The notes beneath the pieces were generated by a model. It saw only the letters and a list, made by a program, of their open reading frames with translations, was not told the origin of the DNA and ran no database searches. Below are positions 18,550-27,987 of a DNA stretch of 64,000 bases, one piece after another. The first letter of the stretch is position 1. The number at the start of each line of letters is the position of its first letter. Made by a program: the position numbers and the translations under genes. The DNA comes from JAWKWA01 sp041397765 (GTDB lineage: Bacteria > Pseudomonadota > Alphaproteobacteria > Rhizobiales > Hyphomicrobiaceae): positions 1 to 64,000 of the forward strand of contig JAWKWA010000015.1 in assembly GCA_041397765.1 (NCBI GenBank). Reading direction: 5' to 3'.

Positions 18550-18580
18550 CGCAAACGAAACAGGCGCCGAAACCGGCGCC
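18550..18580 (-). terminator. Rho-independent terminator of the solute-binding protein gene
   Basis: Read on the minus strand, GGCGCCG-GTTT-CGGCGCC forms a 7-bp GC stem with a 4-base loop, followed by TGTTTCGTTTG. It sits about 35 bases past the corrected stop (18614) of the solute-binding protein gene. Confidence 0.6.
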
Positions 18581-18613
18581 CGTCCCTTGTGTCTCAGTGC
18601 TCGCGACGGGGCC

Positions 18614-20258
18614 TCAGGCCTCGATCGACCAATCCCAGGGGAAGATGTACTGGGTCGGGTGAGCGGCGAAGCCACTGACCTTCTTGTCCATGCACTGGAA
18701 GATCTTCAGCCAGACCGACTGCACGATCGGGCCTTCCTCCTGCATGATCATCTCGATCTCCTTCGTCGTCGCCCTGCGGGCCTCGACGTCGAGCTGGCCT
18801 TCGGCCTTCGTCAGGAGCTCGTCGAACTTGGCATTCGACCACTTCGACTCGTTCCACGGCACGCCGGTGGCGATAGGCAAGGCCGAGCACCATGACGCCG
18901 AGCGGACGATGGGTCCAGGAGGTGAAGGCGAACGGCGCCGTCTCCTTGTCCCAGATCTCCCAGTACTGGGCCGACGGCAGCACCGTGACCTTCACGTTGA
19001 CGCCGATCTCTTTCCACATCTGCGCCATGACGTTGCAGGCCTTGGACTCCCACTCGGGGTCCTTCTTGCAGAAGAGCTCGAGCTCGAGACCCGACACGCC
19101 GGCATCGGCGAGCAGCTTCTTGGCGCTCTCCGGGTCGTACATGTTCGGCAGCTCGGCGTACTCCGGATGGACCGGCGCGACATGGTGATGCTCGCCGGGG
19201 GTGCCGAGACCCTCGACCGACACGTCGACCACCTTCTTGGAGTCGACGGCCATGCGCATGGCCTTGCGGACGCGCGGATCCTTGAACATGTCGTGGATCG
19301 GCTGCATGCGGGCGACCGCCGTCTGGGCCGTCGTCACGTCATACACCTTGATCCAGTCCATGGCCCCGACGGCCTTCATCTGCGAGGCCTGAACCTGCCA
19401 GATGCCGTCGACCTGCTTGGACTGCAGCGCCGCGACCTGGGCCGCCGGATCGTCGCCGTGGTCGATATAGTGGACCTCGTCGAGCGCGCCGTCGCCGTGC
19501 CAGTAGCCGGGACGCTTCTTCACGACGCACTTCTTGCCGAGCTCGAACTCGGTCATCTCCGCCCAGCCGGTGCCGATCGAGCCCGGGCCGAACTTACCCT
19601 CCGACGAAGGATGCAGGATGATCATCGGATAGTGGAAGAAGTGCTCCGGCACCGCGAGCTGCGGAACCTTGGCATTGAGGCGGACGGTGTGATCGTCGAC
19701 CTTCTCGATCGCGTTGGCGTCCCAGAGGGCGTCGCCCGCGTCGTTCATCAAGTAGCCCTTCATCAGGCCGAGCACGGACGAGCCGGTCGCCGGATCGAGG
19801 ACACGCTTCAGGTTCCAGACGACGTGGTCGGCGTTGAAGGCATCGCCGTTCGACCACTTGACGTCCTTGCGCAGGTTGAGCGTCCAGGTCTTCAGATCGT
19901 CGGACGCGTCCCACTTCTCCATCAGCCAGGGCCGGGTGACGTTGTCGGCGCCGGTGAGGGTCAGATACTCGACGACGTTGCGCGACATCATCGAGTCCTG
20001 GATCCACGAATAGGTGTGGGGGCTCTCGATCGGCTGGACGCGCATGGCAATCCGGACGATGCCGCCCGAAGCGCGCGCCGGACGCGTGAACGTGCCGGTC
20101 TCCGGCAGGCCGGCCACGGAGTAGGCCGCCGTCGCCGAGAGGCCGAGGAGCGTCGCGGTTCGCAGGAACTCGCGGCGGCTCATCTTGCCGTCCTTCATAT
20201 CCTGGGCCAGCTGCGGCAGCGAGCCGTGCACGGCTTTCAGGTCGTCTCTCAATGCCAT
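18614..20258 (-). CDS. ABC transporter substrate-binding protein, family 5 (peptide/nickel type), one frameshift
   Basis: This is a periplasmic binding protein of the DppA/OppA family that captures peptides, nickel complexes or opines. The N-terminus carries a twin-arginine motif (KMSRREFLRTATLLGLSATAA), so it is probably exported folded by Tat. Family features include GADNVTRPWLMEKW, WTLNLRKDVKWSNGD (the common 'F.LR.gvkw.dG' motif) and FKDPRVRKAMRMAVD. The frame breaks near 18880: after WTHRPLGVMVLGLAY the expected GVPWNESKWSNAKFDELL and the natural end (FPWDWSIEA) continue in the neighbouring frame and stop at 18614. One surplus C around TATCGCC explains it. No permease or ATPase gene is adjacent on either side, so the binding protein is an orphan here. 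Confidence 0.88.
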
Positions 20259-20423
20259 GGGTGGTTATCCTCCCTAAGGTTCCCAAGGGCCGGTCCGGAC
20301 CCTACAACACGGGGACCGTAAGTCCAATAGCGTGATGCGACGAACAGTGATGCATCCACGACGCCCGGTCCCGAATCGCGAGGGTGACAATCGTCAGCGA
20401 ATGGGGCCATCGCGTGACGGCCA

Positions 20424-21476
20424 TCAATGGCGGCGGAAGGGGCGCTCTGTTGCGACGGCGGTCGGGGCGCGGCCGTGGGCGCGCTCGCGGAAGGCGATGT
20501 AGAGCCCGCTCGCCACCACGACCGCCATGCCGAGCGCGGTCGGCAGAGAGAGCGTCTCGCCGAACACGCCGATGCCGATCGCGGTGGCGGTGGCGAGCAG
20601 GACGTAATTGAAGGGCTGGAGGATGGTCGCGGCAGCGAGCTGGTAGGCCTTCATGAGAAGCAGATGGGCGGCGGTGCTCGTCATGATGAAAGCGGCAAAC
20701 AGCAGCCAGCCCTGTTTGTCGGGCATCACCCAGGAAGACAGGCCGGGTGGCGTCGCGGCGGCCGCACCGACGATGGCGACGAAGATGATGCTGGTCTCGA
20801 AGCTGTCCCTGGCGCTCGCAAGGCGCGTGGCAAGGCCGTAGAGCGCCCAGACGGCGGCGCCCGACACTGTCAGGAGCGCGATCGGCTGGAACACGCCGGC
20901 GCCCGGACGGACGATGAGCAAGGCACCGACGAAGCCGACGAGGACGGCCAGCCAGCGCCGCCAGCCGACCTTCTCCGACAGGATCGGGACCGCGAGCGCC
21001 GTCGCCATGAGGGGCGCGGTCGCATAGATGGCGCTGACCTCGGCGAGCCCCAGATATTTCAGGGAGATTGCGAAGATCATCTGGTCGAGCAGGATCAGCA
21101 CGCCGCGGACGATCTGCAAGACCGGACGGCGCGGCTCGATGGCGGATATGAGGCGCCGGCGCGAGGCTGCGAACAGGATCGCGAAGGCGAGGAACGCCCA
21201 GGTGCGCACCAGCATGATCTGCGAGACCGGATAGCTCGCGACCATCACCTTGGTCATGGCGTCGCCGACGGCGAACAGCACCATGCCGGCGACGCAGGCG
21301 AGGATGCCGAGCCGCGTGGCGCGGGCGGCGGCCGGATCAGCGGCCGGATCGGCACGGGGGCCGCCGAGGCCATGCTGGCGCACGGCCGCAGTCGCCACCG
21401 CGCCACCCGATTGCGCCCCACCTGCCGTGATCGGCTTGGCCGTCATCGGCCTGGCCGTCGCCGGCCCCCGCCTCAT
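20424..21476 (-). CDS. EamA-family (DMT superfamily) transporter, second of a tandem pair
   Basis: An inner-membrane protein with about ten TM helices arranged as two EamA repeats of five (for example GILACVAGMVLFAVGDAM and ALAVLVGFVGALLIVRPG, then a second repeat ending MAVVVASGLYIAFRE). The family exports small metabolites such as amino acids or their analogues; the substrate cannot be read from sequence. The ATG at 21476 overlaps the stop of the upstream paralogue (ATGA), giving 350 residues. An alternative ATG at 21446 would remove a Pro/Ala-rich leader. It shares many positions with its neighbour (GLAE...AIYATAPLM, GVFQ), so the pair arose by duplication. Confidence 0.88.
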   Translation of the reverse strand: MRRGPATARPMTAKPITAGGAQSGGAVATAAVRQHGLGGPRADPAADPAAARATRLGILACVAGMVLFAVGDAMTKVMVASYPVSQIMLVRTWAFLAFAILFAASRRRLISAIEPRRPVLQIVRGVLILLDQMIFAISLKYLGLAEVSAIYATAPLMATALAVPILSEKVGWRRWLAVLVGFVGALLIVRPGAGVFQPIALLTVSGAAVWALYGLATRLASARDSFETSIIFVAIVGAAAATPPGLSSWVMPDKQGWLLFAAFIMTSTAAHLLLMKAYQLAAATILQPFNYVLLATATAIGIGVFGETLSLPTALGMAVVVASGLYIAFRERAHGRAPTAVATERPFRRH

Positions 21477-22435
21477 CCGGCGTGCTCCTTGCGTCTCACC
21501 CATTCGCGCCAGGCCACATAAAGACCGCTGCCGACCACGATCGCGGCGCCGGCGACGGTCAGCAGGTCCGGCAGCTCGCCGAACAGCAGATAGCCGAAGA
21601 TCGTGGCGCCGACGAGCAGCAGATAGATGAAGGGCTGCAGCACCACGGCGGGCGCATGCTCGGCGGCGCGGATGAATACCATGTGGCCGAGCACGCCGGT
21701 CAGCGAGATGGCGATCATCAGCGTCCAGCCCCTGGCATCGGGGGGCTGCCAGTACCACAGGCCGAAGGGCGTGAAGCAGACCGCGCCGACGAGCGCGGTC
21801 AAGAGCGTGTTGGTCTCGAAGCTGTCGGAGAGCGAGACGAGGCGTGTCATGATGATGTAGAGCGCCCAGGTCAAGGTCGCGGCGATGGCGATCAACGCCG
21901 CCCACTGGAAGACGCCGAAGCCCGGGCGGATGATCAGCAGCGCGCCGAGGAAGCCGATCGCCACGGCGAGCCGCCGCCGCCAGCCGACCGGTTCGCCGAG
22001 CAGGGCCGCGGCGAGCGCCGTCGTCATCAGCGGCGCGGTCGCGTAGATGGCGTGGAACTCGGCAAGGCCCAGATAGCGCAGCGCCGTGCAGAACAGCGCG
22101 ATGTCGATGACGAGCATCAGGCCCCGGCCGATCTGCAGCACCGGCCGGCTCGCCCGCAGGGCGCTCTTCAGATTGCCCCTGACGCCGATCCAGGCGGTGA
22201 CGAAGGCGGCGAATACGACGAAGCGGATCATCAGGAATTGCGGGATCGGATAGTCGGCGACGAGCAGCTTCGTCATCGCATCCTGGGTGGCGAACACCGC
22301 CATGGCGAGCACGCAATAGACGATGCCGCGGCCGGTCGAGGACGGTGCCGCCGTGCTCTCGAGGCTCGAGGCCGGCGCCACGGCGCGCGATGCGTTCGAC
22401 GCGATCGCGATCGGTTCGTCGCCAGCCTCGGTCAT
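21473..22435 (-). CDS. EamA-family (DMT superfamily) transporter, first of a tandem pair
   Basis: It has 320 residues and about ten TM helices in two EamA repeats. Motifs are VYCVLAMAVFATQDAMTKLL at TM1, YLGLAEFHAIYATAPLMTTA (the usual conserved end of the first repeat), IGFLGALLIIRPGFGV and, at the end, AGAAIVVGSGLYVAWRE. It acts as a proton- or facilitator-type exporter; the substrate is unknown. The start at 22435 (MTEAGDEP) is chosen because the upstream extension is Arg-rich and not membrane-like. It is transcribed first and coupled to the next gene by a 4-base overlap. Divergent from the 'virulence factor' gene. Confidence 0.88.
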   Translation of the reverse strand: MTEAGDEPIAIASNASRAVAPASSLESTAAPSSTGRGIVYCVLAMAVFATQDAMTKLLVADYPIPQFLMIRFVVFAAFVTAWIGVRGNLKSALRASRPVLQIGRGLMLVIDIALFCTALRYLGLAEFHAIYATAPLMTTALAAALLGEPVGWRRRLAVAIGFLGALLIIRPGFGVFQWAALIAIAATLTWALYIIMTRLVSLSDSFETNTLLTALVGAVCFTPFGLWYWQPPDARGWTLMIAISLTGVLGHMVFIRAAEHAPAVVLQPFIYLLLVGATIFGYLLFGELPDLLTVAGAAIVVGSGLYVAWREWVRRKEHAG

Positions 22436-22621
22436 GCAACTCGGCTCCTCGTTGCGGCGACGGACCTGTCTCGCCGGCCGCCTTGCCTGAAGCACGGCCG
22501 GCGCGCCGCCGGGGTTCTGAGGCCGCCGGTCCGATGTCGTGACCGGAGCAGAGGCGCGCCCCGCCTTCGGCTACCCAGTGCGGACACAAAGAGAGCAGAG
22601 CCAGCCACCAGGAGACAGGAC

Positions 22622-22930
22622 ATGGCCGACCGCATCATCGTCTATTGGCGCGACATGCCAGCCCAGGTGATCGTCAAGGCGGGACGCAAATCGGCCAAGC
22701 GCCAGCTTCCCGAGCGCTTCGAGCAGGCGATCGACATGGCCGCCATGCGCGCCGGCAAGCGCGATACCGACTCCTATCTCGCCGAATGGCGCAAGGGCGA
22801 GCCCGAGCCGGTCGAGGGCGACGACCTGGAGGCGATCGCCGACCGGGAGGCGAGCCGCCTGGAGAGCGACTACGCGCCGGAGCGCATGAAGGCGCTCATC
22901 GCCAATGGCGGGGTCGAGCCCGCGGCCTGA
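22622..22930 (+). CDS. 'Virulence factor' domain protein (PF13769-like)
   Basis: A 102-residue protein starting MADRIIVYWRDMPAQVIVKAG, preceded by a good ribosome binding site (AGGAGACAGG, 2 bases before the ATG). The pattern YWRDxPAQV, then AKRQLPERFEQAIDMAAMR and DSYLAEWRK matches a small conserved alphaproteobacterial family labelled 'virulence factor' in databases. The name has weak experimental support. It is a soluble alpha/beta protein with an acidic C-terminus. Its own promoter would lie in the 185-base gap shared with the EamA pair. Confidence 0.7.
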   Translation: MADRIIVYWRDMPAQVIVKAGRKSAKRQLPERFEQAIDMAAMRAGKRDTDSYLAEWRKGEPEPVEGDDLEAIADREASRLESDYAPERMKALIANGGVEPAA

Positions 22931-22979
22931 TCGTCCTCGGCAAGCCGCTGATCTTCTTCGGCAAGCTGGTCGTCGGCGG

Positions 22980-24131
22980 CTATTCGGCGGCGCGGCGGTG
23001 GGCCGTGGCGGCGGGCAGGGCGACCGGCTCGTAGGCCCGGGTGCATGGCGCCCCCGGCGCCATATGCGCGCTGGGTGTCTCGTCGAGCTCCCAGATCACC
23101 GAGGCGAAGGTGAAGCCGGCCGCGGCATGGCCACTGGCGCGGCGCGACACCGGATGGCGCCCGTCGCTACGGTCGGCGAGCACGGTGGCGGCGGTGGCGA
23201 CGTCGAGCGGTCGCTGCGCCGCGGCAAGACGCCGGTCGAGCGCCTCCATCCGGCAGCGCGAATTCTCGCCGAGGGCCACGGCCGCCTCGACATGGTGGCC
23301 GTCGGCCGTCAGATGCCAGTCGGTGCTCGCAAGGGCATGGTTGGTGTGCCAGACGGTATCGGCGGGCCCGTTCGCCGGCTGATATCGCGCGACGCCGGCC
23401 GCCGAGCCTTCGTGGCAGCTGATCTCGCCGCGGTCGGCGAGGATGTAGCTCTGGCCCGAGGCGTGCGGCGCGGATGCGAGGAACGCGACGGCCTCGGCAT
23501 GGCTGCGCCGGGCGAGCAGGCCGCGGGCGAGAAAGGCCACGGGCAGGCCGGTGCGGCTGACATTGAGGTCGGCGAGCGTGTTGACGCCGAGGCCGAGCCC
23601 GGCCGAGTTGAGCCCGCACAGCCCGATCATACCCGCCACGGTCAGTACGATCTGATCGAGGCCGGTCGCCTCGTCGCGGATCGTCAGCGCCACCTGGAAG
23701 CCGTCCATCCAGCCGATCAGGTCCATGTTCTGGGCGACGACGGCGCGGCCGCCCGCCCGGTCGAGCGAGCCGAGCGTCGAGCAATGGGCGTGATGCTCGT
23801 GCTGGTGCTCGGGCGCGATGGCGCTGGAGAACCACCATTCCTCGTCCATGAGCTGGGCGGCGAGCATGGCATCGAACGGCAATCCCGCGCCCTCGGCGAT
23901 CCCATGCACCTCCTCGAGCAGGTCGGGAACGAAGCGCTCGATCGCCGGCAGGAAGTCGGTGGCGCCGAGCAGACGGGCGATGAAGGCGTCGGCGGGCATG
24001 TGGTCGCGCGCCTCGATGGCGTGGCGCCAGGCGGCATCGCGCTCGCGGATCAGCCCGGCAAGGCCGCGACCATAGGCGATGCCCCGCTCGCGCGGCGTGC
24101 CGGAGATCTCCAGCCGGTTGAGGATTGTCAT
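22980..24131 (-). CDS. C45-family Ntn hydrolase (acyl-CoA:6-APA acyltransferase-like)
   Basis: A protein of 383 residues. The pattern GTPRERGIAYGRGLAGLI at the N-terminus, EEVHGIAEGAGLPFDAMLA and then HAHCSTLGS is that of peptidase family C45, in which an autoproteolytic cut exposes the Cys (here near residue 116) as N-terminal nucleophile. Downstream motifs NMDLIGWMDG, GLNSAGLGLGVN and SCHEGS also fit. Members hydrolyse or transfer acyl groups on amides such as penicillins or carcinine-like compounds; the natural substrate here is unknown. The frame begins at 24149, but the family start is the ATG at 24131. No signal peptide. Intact. Confidence 0.85.
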   Translation of the reverse strand: MTILNRLEISGTPRERGIAYGRGLAGLIRERDAAWRHAIEARDHMPADAFIARLLGATDFLPAIERFVPDLLEEVHGIAEGAGLPFDAMLAAQLMDEEWWFSSAIAPEHQHEHHAHCSTLGSLDRAGGRAVVAQNMDLIGWMDGFQVALTIRDEATGLDQIVLTVAGMIGLCGLNSAGLGLGVNTLADLNVSRTGLPVAFLARGLLARRSHAEAVAFLASAPHASGQSYILADRGEISCHEGSAAGVARYQPANGPADTVWHTNHALASTDWHLTADGHHVEAAVALGENSRCRMEALDRRLAAAQRPLDVATAATVLADRSDGRHPVSRRASGHAAAGFTFASVIWELDETPSAHMAPGAPCTRAYEPVALPAATAHRRAAE

Positions 24132-24233
24132 GCGTCGGCTCCCCTCCATCGGCCGGCCTCCCGTCGGGCGGCGGCCTCGTCCCCCAGGTCTTGCACTCTG
24201 CGCCCGGCAGCGGTTCGGGCGGTCTTGCCTTCC

Positions 24234-24989
24234 TCAGGCCGGGCGGCCGAAGGCGATATAGAAGCCGTTGCGGAACCCTTCCTTGCCGTAGCGGAACACT
24301 TCGCCATCCGGGGTCAGCATCCGTCCGCCGGCGGCGCGCAACACCGCATCGCCCGCCGCCGTATCCCACTCCATGGTCCGCCCGAAGCGCGGATAGATGT
24401 CGGCGTCGCCGCGTGCGATCAGGCAGAACTTGAGCGACGAGCCGGCCGAGACCTCGTGGGCGATGCGGAAGCCCTCGAGATAGCGCGTGGTGTCGGGGTC
24501 GAGATGCGAGCGGCTGACGGCGGCGGTGAGCCCTTCGGCGGGTGGTGTGCGCGCGGCGATGGCGCGGCGGGTGCCGTCGCGTTCCTCGAATGCGCCGCCG
24601 GCCTCGCTCACCCAGTAGAGCGCATCCTTGGCCGGTGCGAGCACGACACCGAGCGTCGGCACGCCGTGCTCGATGAGGGCGATATTGACGGTGAACTCGC
24701 CGTTGCGATTGACGAACTCCTTGGTGCCGTCGAGCGGATCGACAAGGAAGAACCGCTCGGGCGGGGCGATGGCATGCGAGGCGGCGTTCTCCTCCGAGAC
24801 GACCGGAATGTCCCTGAAGACGGCGAGGCGCTCGAGGATGACCGCCTCCGCGGCGAGATCGGCCTCGGTGACCGGCGTGCCGTCGGCCTTGGCGTGCTTC
24901 TGGAAGCCGCGCTCGTAGATCTCCATCATGCGCCGGCCGGCCTCGCGCGCAGCCGCGCACATAACCTCGACCATCGCCTCGCGTTCCAT
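24234..24989 (-). CDS. cysQ: 3'(2'),5'-bisphosphate nucleotidase
   Basis: It removes the 3'-phosphate from PAP/PAPS, recycling the by-product of sulfate assimilation. It is an inositol-monophosphatase-fold enzyme with Mg2+/Li+ sites: VVSEENAAS, FLVDPLDGTKEF (the canonical DPxDGT motif) and the C-terminal EWDTAAGDAVLRAAGG. From the ATG at 24989 it has 251 residues, close to E. coli CysQ; the frame stays open for ~75 further residues of Arg/Pro-rich sequence that do not belong to the family. The 336 bases between its start and the next gene (to 25325) form a divergent promoter region in which I see no other gene. Confidence 0.9.
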   Translation of the reverse strand: MEREAMVEVMCAAAREAGRRMMEIYERGFQKHAKADGTPVTEADLAAEAVILERLAVFRDIPVVSEENAASHAIAPPERFFLVDPLDGTKEFVNRNGEFTVNIALIEHGVPTLGVVLAPAKDALYWVSEAGGAFEERDGTRRAIAARTPPAEGLTAAVSRSHLDPDTTRYLEGFRIAHEVSAGSSLKFCLIARGDADIYPRFGRTMEWDTAAGDAVLRAAGGRMLTPDGEVFRYGKEGFRNGFYIAFGRPA

Positions 24990-25325
24990 CACCTCGGACA
25001 ATCCTTCGCAGAGCCGCCGGCGGACCGGCCGAATCCGGGCCTCCCGGCACCGGCAACGGGGCATCTCGATGGTTCGGCGCCGCCCTGTCAAGGCGAAGGG
25101 GAGGGCGCGGCCGGCGCTCGGCCTTGGCGACAGATGGGGCGGGCCGGCGCCGCGACCCGCGCGAAGTGGCGCAACTTGGCCCGGTCGCGGACTAACGGGC
25201 GCCGAAAAACTCAGCATCGTCAGAGGCTTGAACTGAACGGCGGATGAACGAAGCCTTTAGCTCCCGTTCATCTTCGCGCCATCATCCTCGCCGGTCACGG
25301 GGATGATTGGGCATGGAGCGAAGTC

Positions 25326-25841
25326 ATGATGATCGCGCGTTTCGCTGCGGCACTCGCCGTGGCATGCGCGGTCGGCGCCGCCAAGGCACCGGCCGCCGAT
25401 CTGGGCTATGGGTATCCCGTCGACCAGACCTATGAGGACGGCGGCTATGGCGCCGGCGGGGGATATTGCAGCGGCGCCGGCTGCGACACCGCGGAGCGTT
25501 ACGGATCAGCCGACTACGAGGAGTATGGCGAACAATATGGCGAGAACGGGTACGGCGGCACGACGCGCCGTACCGCCCGCCACGAGGCCTGGAGAACCCG
25601 GCGTCAGGACTGCATCAGGCGCTTCGACATCGAGGACAATCTCCTCAGACAAGGCTGGCGCGACATCGGCGGCTTCGTCGTCGAGGCCGACACGCTCGGA
25701 CTGACGGCGCGCCGGCCGAACGGTCTCGTCTACCGGCTGAGGATCGACCGCTGCAGCGGCGTCATCATCGCGGCGAGCCTGCTCGACCAGCCGGACCGGC
25801 GCCGCCGCACCTTCACCTCGCAATATCTGCCGAGCTTCTGA
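25326..25841 (+). CDS. Secreted protein with one copy of a Cys-containing ~53-residue module
   Basis: It has 171 residues with a signal peptide (MMIARFAAALAVACAVGAA, cleavage near AAKAPAA). A Gly/Tyr/Glu-rich low-complexity linker follows. The C-terminal half contains a compact module: LLRQGWRDIGGFVVEADT, then LVYRLRIDRCSGVIIAASLL. The same pattern (helix ending in GY/GW, hydrophobic strand, Arg-rich strand, 'G.I') occurs three times in the OmpA-like protein encoded at 30718-31998, suggesting the two share a periplasmic domain, perhaps PepSY-like. The function is unknown. A strong hairpin follows the stop. Confidence 0.65.
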   Translation: MMIARFAAALAVACAVGAAKAPAADLGYGYPVDQTYEDGGYGAGGGYCSGAGCDTAERYGSADYEEYGEQYGENGYGGTTRRTARHEAWRTRRQDCIRRFDIEDNLLRQGWRDIGGFVVEADTLGLTARRPNGLVYRLRIDRCSGVIIAASLLDQPDRRRRTFTSQYLPSF

Positions 25842-25859
25842 GCGACCGAGGATCCTGCG

Positions 25860-25891
25860 CCGTGGCGGCTGCGCTCTTGCGGCCGCCACGG
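25860..25891 (+). terminator. GC-rich hairpin downstream of the secreted-protein gene
   Basis: CCGTGGCGGC (25860-25869) pairs perfectly with GCCGCCACGG (25882-25891) around a 12-base loop, 19 bases past the stop codon. There is no T-run, so it could be a transcript-end stabiliser or a Rho-assisted terminator rather than an intrinsic one. Confidence 0.4.
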
Positions 25892-25988
25892 GCCATGACT
25901 AGCCTCTGGCCCGGGCGCCGGCAGCGGTGGCCCGTTTCCGTGCGGAGCAGCACGACGTGGCCGCCCGGAGCGGCACGAGGGGGCAGGC

Positions 25989-26954
25989 ATGGCGCGCAAC
26001 GATCTGGTGCAGCTCGCAAAAAACCCGGTTCCCAGCGGAGCCACGGTCGGCCTCATGAAGGCCGCCGACGGCCTGCCGCTGCGCTATGCGGTCTGGCAGG
26101 CGAGCCGTGGGCCCAAGCGCGGCACGGTCTGCCTGTTCGGCGGTCGCACGGAATTCATCGAGAAGTACTTCGAGGTGGTGGCCGATCTCCGGCGCCGCGG
26201 CTTCGCGGTCGCCACCATGGACTGGCGCGGCCAGGGCGGCTCGGGCCGCATGCTCACCAATCACCGCAAGGGCTATGTGCGCGACTTCGCGCAATTCGAC
26301 GCCGACCTGCTGCGCTTCATGAAGGACGTCGTGCTGCCGGATTGTCCGCCGCCCTTCGTCGCGCTCGCCCATTCGATGGGCGGCAACATCATCCTGCGGT
26401 CGGCGGCGATGCCGGGCTGCTGGTTCGAAAAGATCGTGCTGTCCGCGCCGATGGTCCGCCTCAATCCCAAATCGCTGCGCTGGGGCCTCAAGACCACGCG
26501 CATGATGACGGAGATGATCTGCGCCTTCGGCGGCAGCCGGATCTATGTGCCCGGCGGCTCCGACGACTACGGCGAGACCTGGCCCTTCGAGGGCAATACG
26601 GTGACGACCGATCGCGAGCGCTACAACCGCAACAATGCGATCGTCGAGGCGGCGCCCGATCTGGGTCTTGGTGCGGCGACCTTCGGCTGGCTGCGCGCCG
26701 CGCTGCGCTCGATGGAGCTATTGCACGGCCGGGACTATCCCGCCCGCGTCCATGTGCCGATCCTGTTCGCGATCGCCGGTGAGGATCGCATCGCCTCCTC
26801 GCGCGGCATCGAGGACTTCGCGGTGCGCCTGAAGCTCGCCCGCCACATCGTCATCCCCCATGCCCGGCACGAGATCATGCAGGAGCGCGACGATCTGAGG
26901 CAGCAGTTCTGGGCGGCCTTCGACGGCTTCCTCGGCATCGGCGAGGCGAGCTGA
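25989..26954 (+). CDS. Alpha/beta hydrolase, lysophospholipase (PldB/serine aminopeptidase S33) family
   Basis: A protein of 321 residues, cytoplasmic (no signal peptide), preceded by GGGGCAGGC as ribosome binding site. It has the alpha/beta-hydrolase fold with oxyanion region (CLFGGRTEFIEKY), MDWRGQGGSGRML, the nucleophile elbow LAHSMGGNI (Ser near 129), an Asp in IAGEDRIAS (near 264) and the catalytic His in HARHEIMQE (near 294). This matches the PldB-like monoacylglycerol/lysophospholipase group common in alphaproteobacteria. The exact ester substrate is unknown. It is convergent with hisN. Confidence 0.88.
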   Translation: MARNDLVQLAKNPVPSGATVGLMKAADGLPLRYAVWQASRGPKRGTVCLFGGRTEFIEKYFEVVADLRRRGFAVATMDWRGQGGSGRMLTNHRKGYVRDFAQFDADLLRFMKDVVLPDCPPPFVALAHSMGGNIILRSAAMPGCWFEKIVLSAPMVRLNPKSLRWGLKTTRMMTEMICAFGGSRIYVPGGSDDYGETWPFEGNTVTTDRERYNRNNAIVEAAPDLGLGAATFGWLRAALRSMELLHGRDYPARVHVPILFAIAGEDRIASSRGIEDFAVRLKLARHIVIPHARHEIMQERDDLRQQFWAAFDGFLGIGEAS

Positions 26955-26985
26955 GGGCGGCAAACGGGGGCGCCGGCCGGGCGGC

Positions 26986-27788
26986 TCAGGGGCCATCGAG
27001 GATGCGCAGGACCTCGTCGTGCAGCCGGGGATCGCCGGCCGCGACGATGCGCCCGCCATTGTCGGCCCGTCCGCCGTCCCAGGTCGTCACCCGTCCGCCG
27101 GCCGCCTCGATCAGCGGGATCATCGGGCGGATGTCGTAGGATTCGAGGCTCGACTCGATCACGACGTCGATCTGTCCCATGGCCAGCAGGCAGTAGGCCA
27201 TGCAGTCGCCGCCGAAGCGCGTCATGCGGGCGCGATGACGGACGGCGAGGAAGCGCTCCCATTCGAAGGCGTTGCGGAACATGTCGGGTGTGGTGCTCGA
27301 CAGGATCGCCGAGCCGAGATCGGGGCAGGCCCGCGTCGCGATGGTGCGGGTGCCGTCTGCCCCCGATAATGGGCCGTGCGGCCGGCATTCCAGAACCGCT
27401 CGCCGGTGAAGGGCTGGTTGACGAGGCCGAGCAGCGGCTCACCGTTCCGCGACAGGCCGATCAGCGTGCCCCAGGTCGGCAGGCCCATGACGAAGGAGCG
27501 GGTGCCGTCGATCGGGTCGACGATCCAGCAATATTCGGCATCGCCCCGGGTGACGCCGTATTCCTCGCCGATGATGCCGTGTCCAGGGAAACGTGCGCCC
27601 AGCTCGTGGCGGATGATCTCTCGGCGGCGCGATCTGCCGCTGTCACCGGATCAGATCCACCGATGCCGGACTTGTTCTCGACCGTCATCTGCCGGCGGAA
27701 ATAGGAGAATGACCTCGGACGAAAGTCGTGCAAGATCGTGTGCGACCTCGACAAGGTTGTCGATACCCTGCTCGGATTTCACGCTCAT
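26986..27788 (-). pseudogene. hisN: Histidinol-phosphatase (inositol monophosphatase family), frameshifted
   Basis: It dephosphorylates histidinol phosphate, the penultimate step of histidine synthesis in actinobacteria and alphaproteobacteria. Reading from the ATG at 27788 gives MSVKSEQGIDNLVEVAHDLA. The sense then changes frame near 27700 (continuing FRRQMTVENKSG ... SDPVTAADRAAE), again near 27625 (into the metal-site block and MGLPTWGTLIGLS) and again near 27365 (into TTPDMFRNAFEWERF, MTRFGGDCMAYCLLAMGQID and SLESYDIRPMIPLIEAAGG). All catalytic blocks exist in the right order; joined, the protein would be ~265 residues, the normal length. Three small indels in a biosynthetic gene suggest sequence errors. 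Another IMPase-fold member such as SuhB is the main alternative, but GGDCMAYCLLA favours HisN. Confidence 0.8.
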
Positions 27789-27952
27789 CTCGGAAGCTCT
27801 CAGAACTTGGTGTCGGATCATCGGCTTGGGCGGCGATCGGCCGAATTGGCAGCGATCATTTGGCAGGAACTGGTTGTCGAGGCATGAGACAAAGGTCTTG
27901 TGGCATGACTACCACAATTCAACATCAACGCGACGAATACCGGCGCGCGCCC

Positions 27953-27981
27953 TTGAACGAAGCAGGAGGGAGGATCATATA
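27953..27981 (+). promoter_or_regulatory. Promoter of small RNA copy 1
   Basis: TTGAAC (27953-27958), a 17-base spacer and CATATA (27976-27981), or TATAAC two bases later, give a good sigma-70-type promoter. The same -35 hexamer and spacing precede copy 2. Transcription would start near 27988. Confidence 0.6.
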
Positions 27982-27987
27982 ACTCGT

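Noticed and set aside
20424..22589. A single 721-codon frame spanning both EamA transporter genes
   Set aside because: Its first half is out of phase with the first transporter; the two proteins are separate genes joined by an ATGA overlap.
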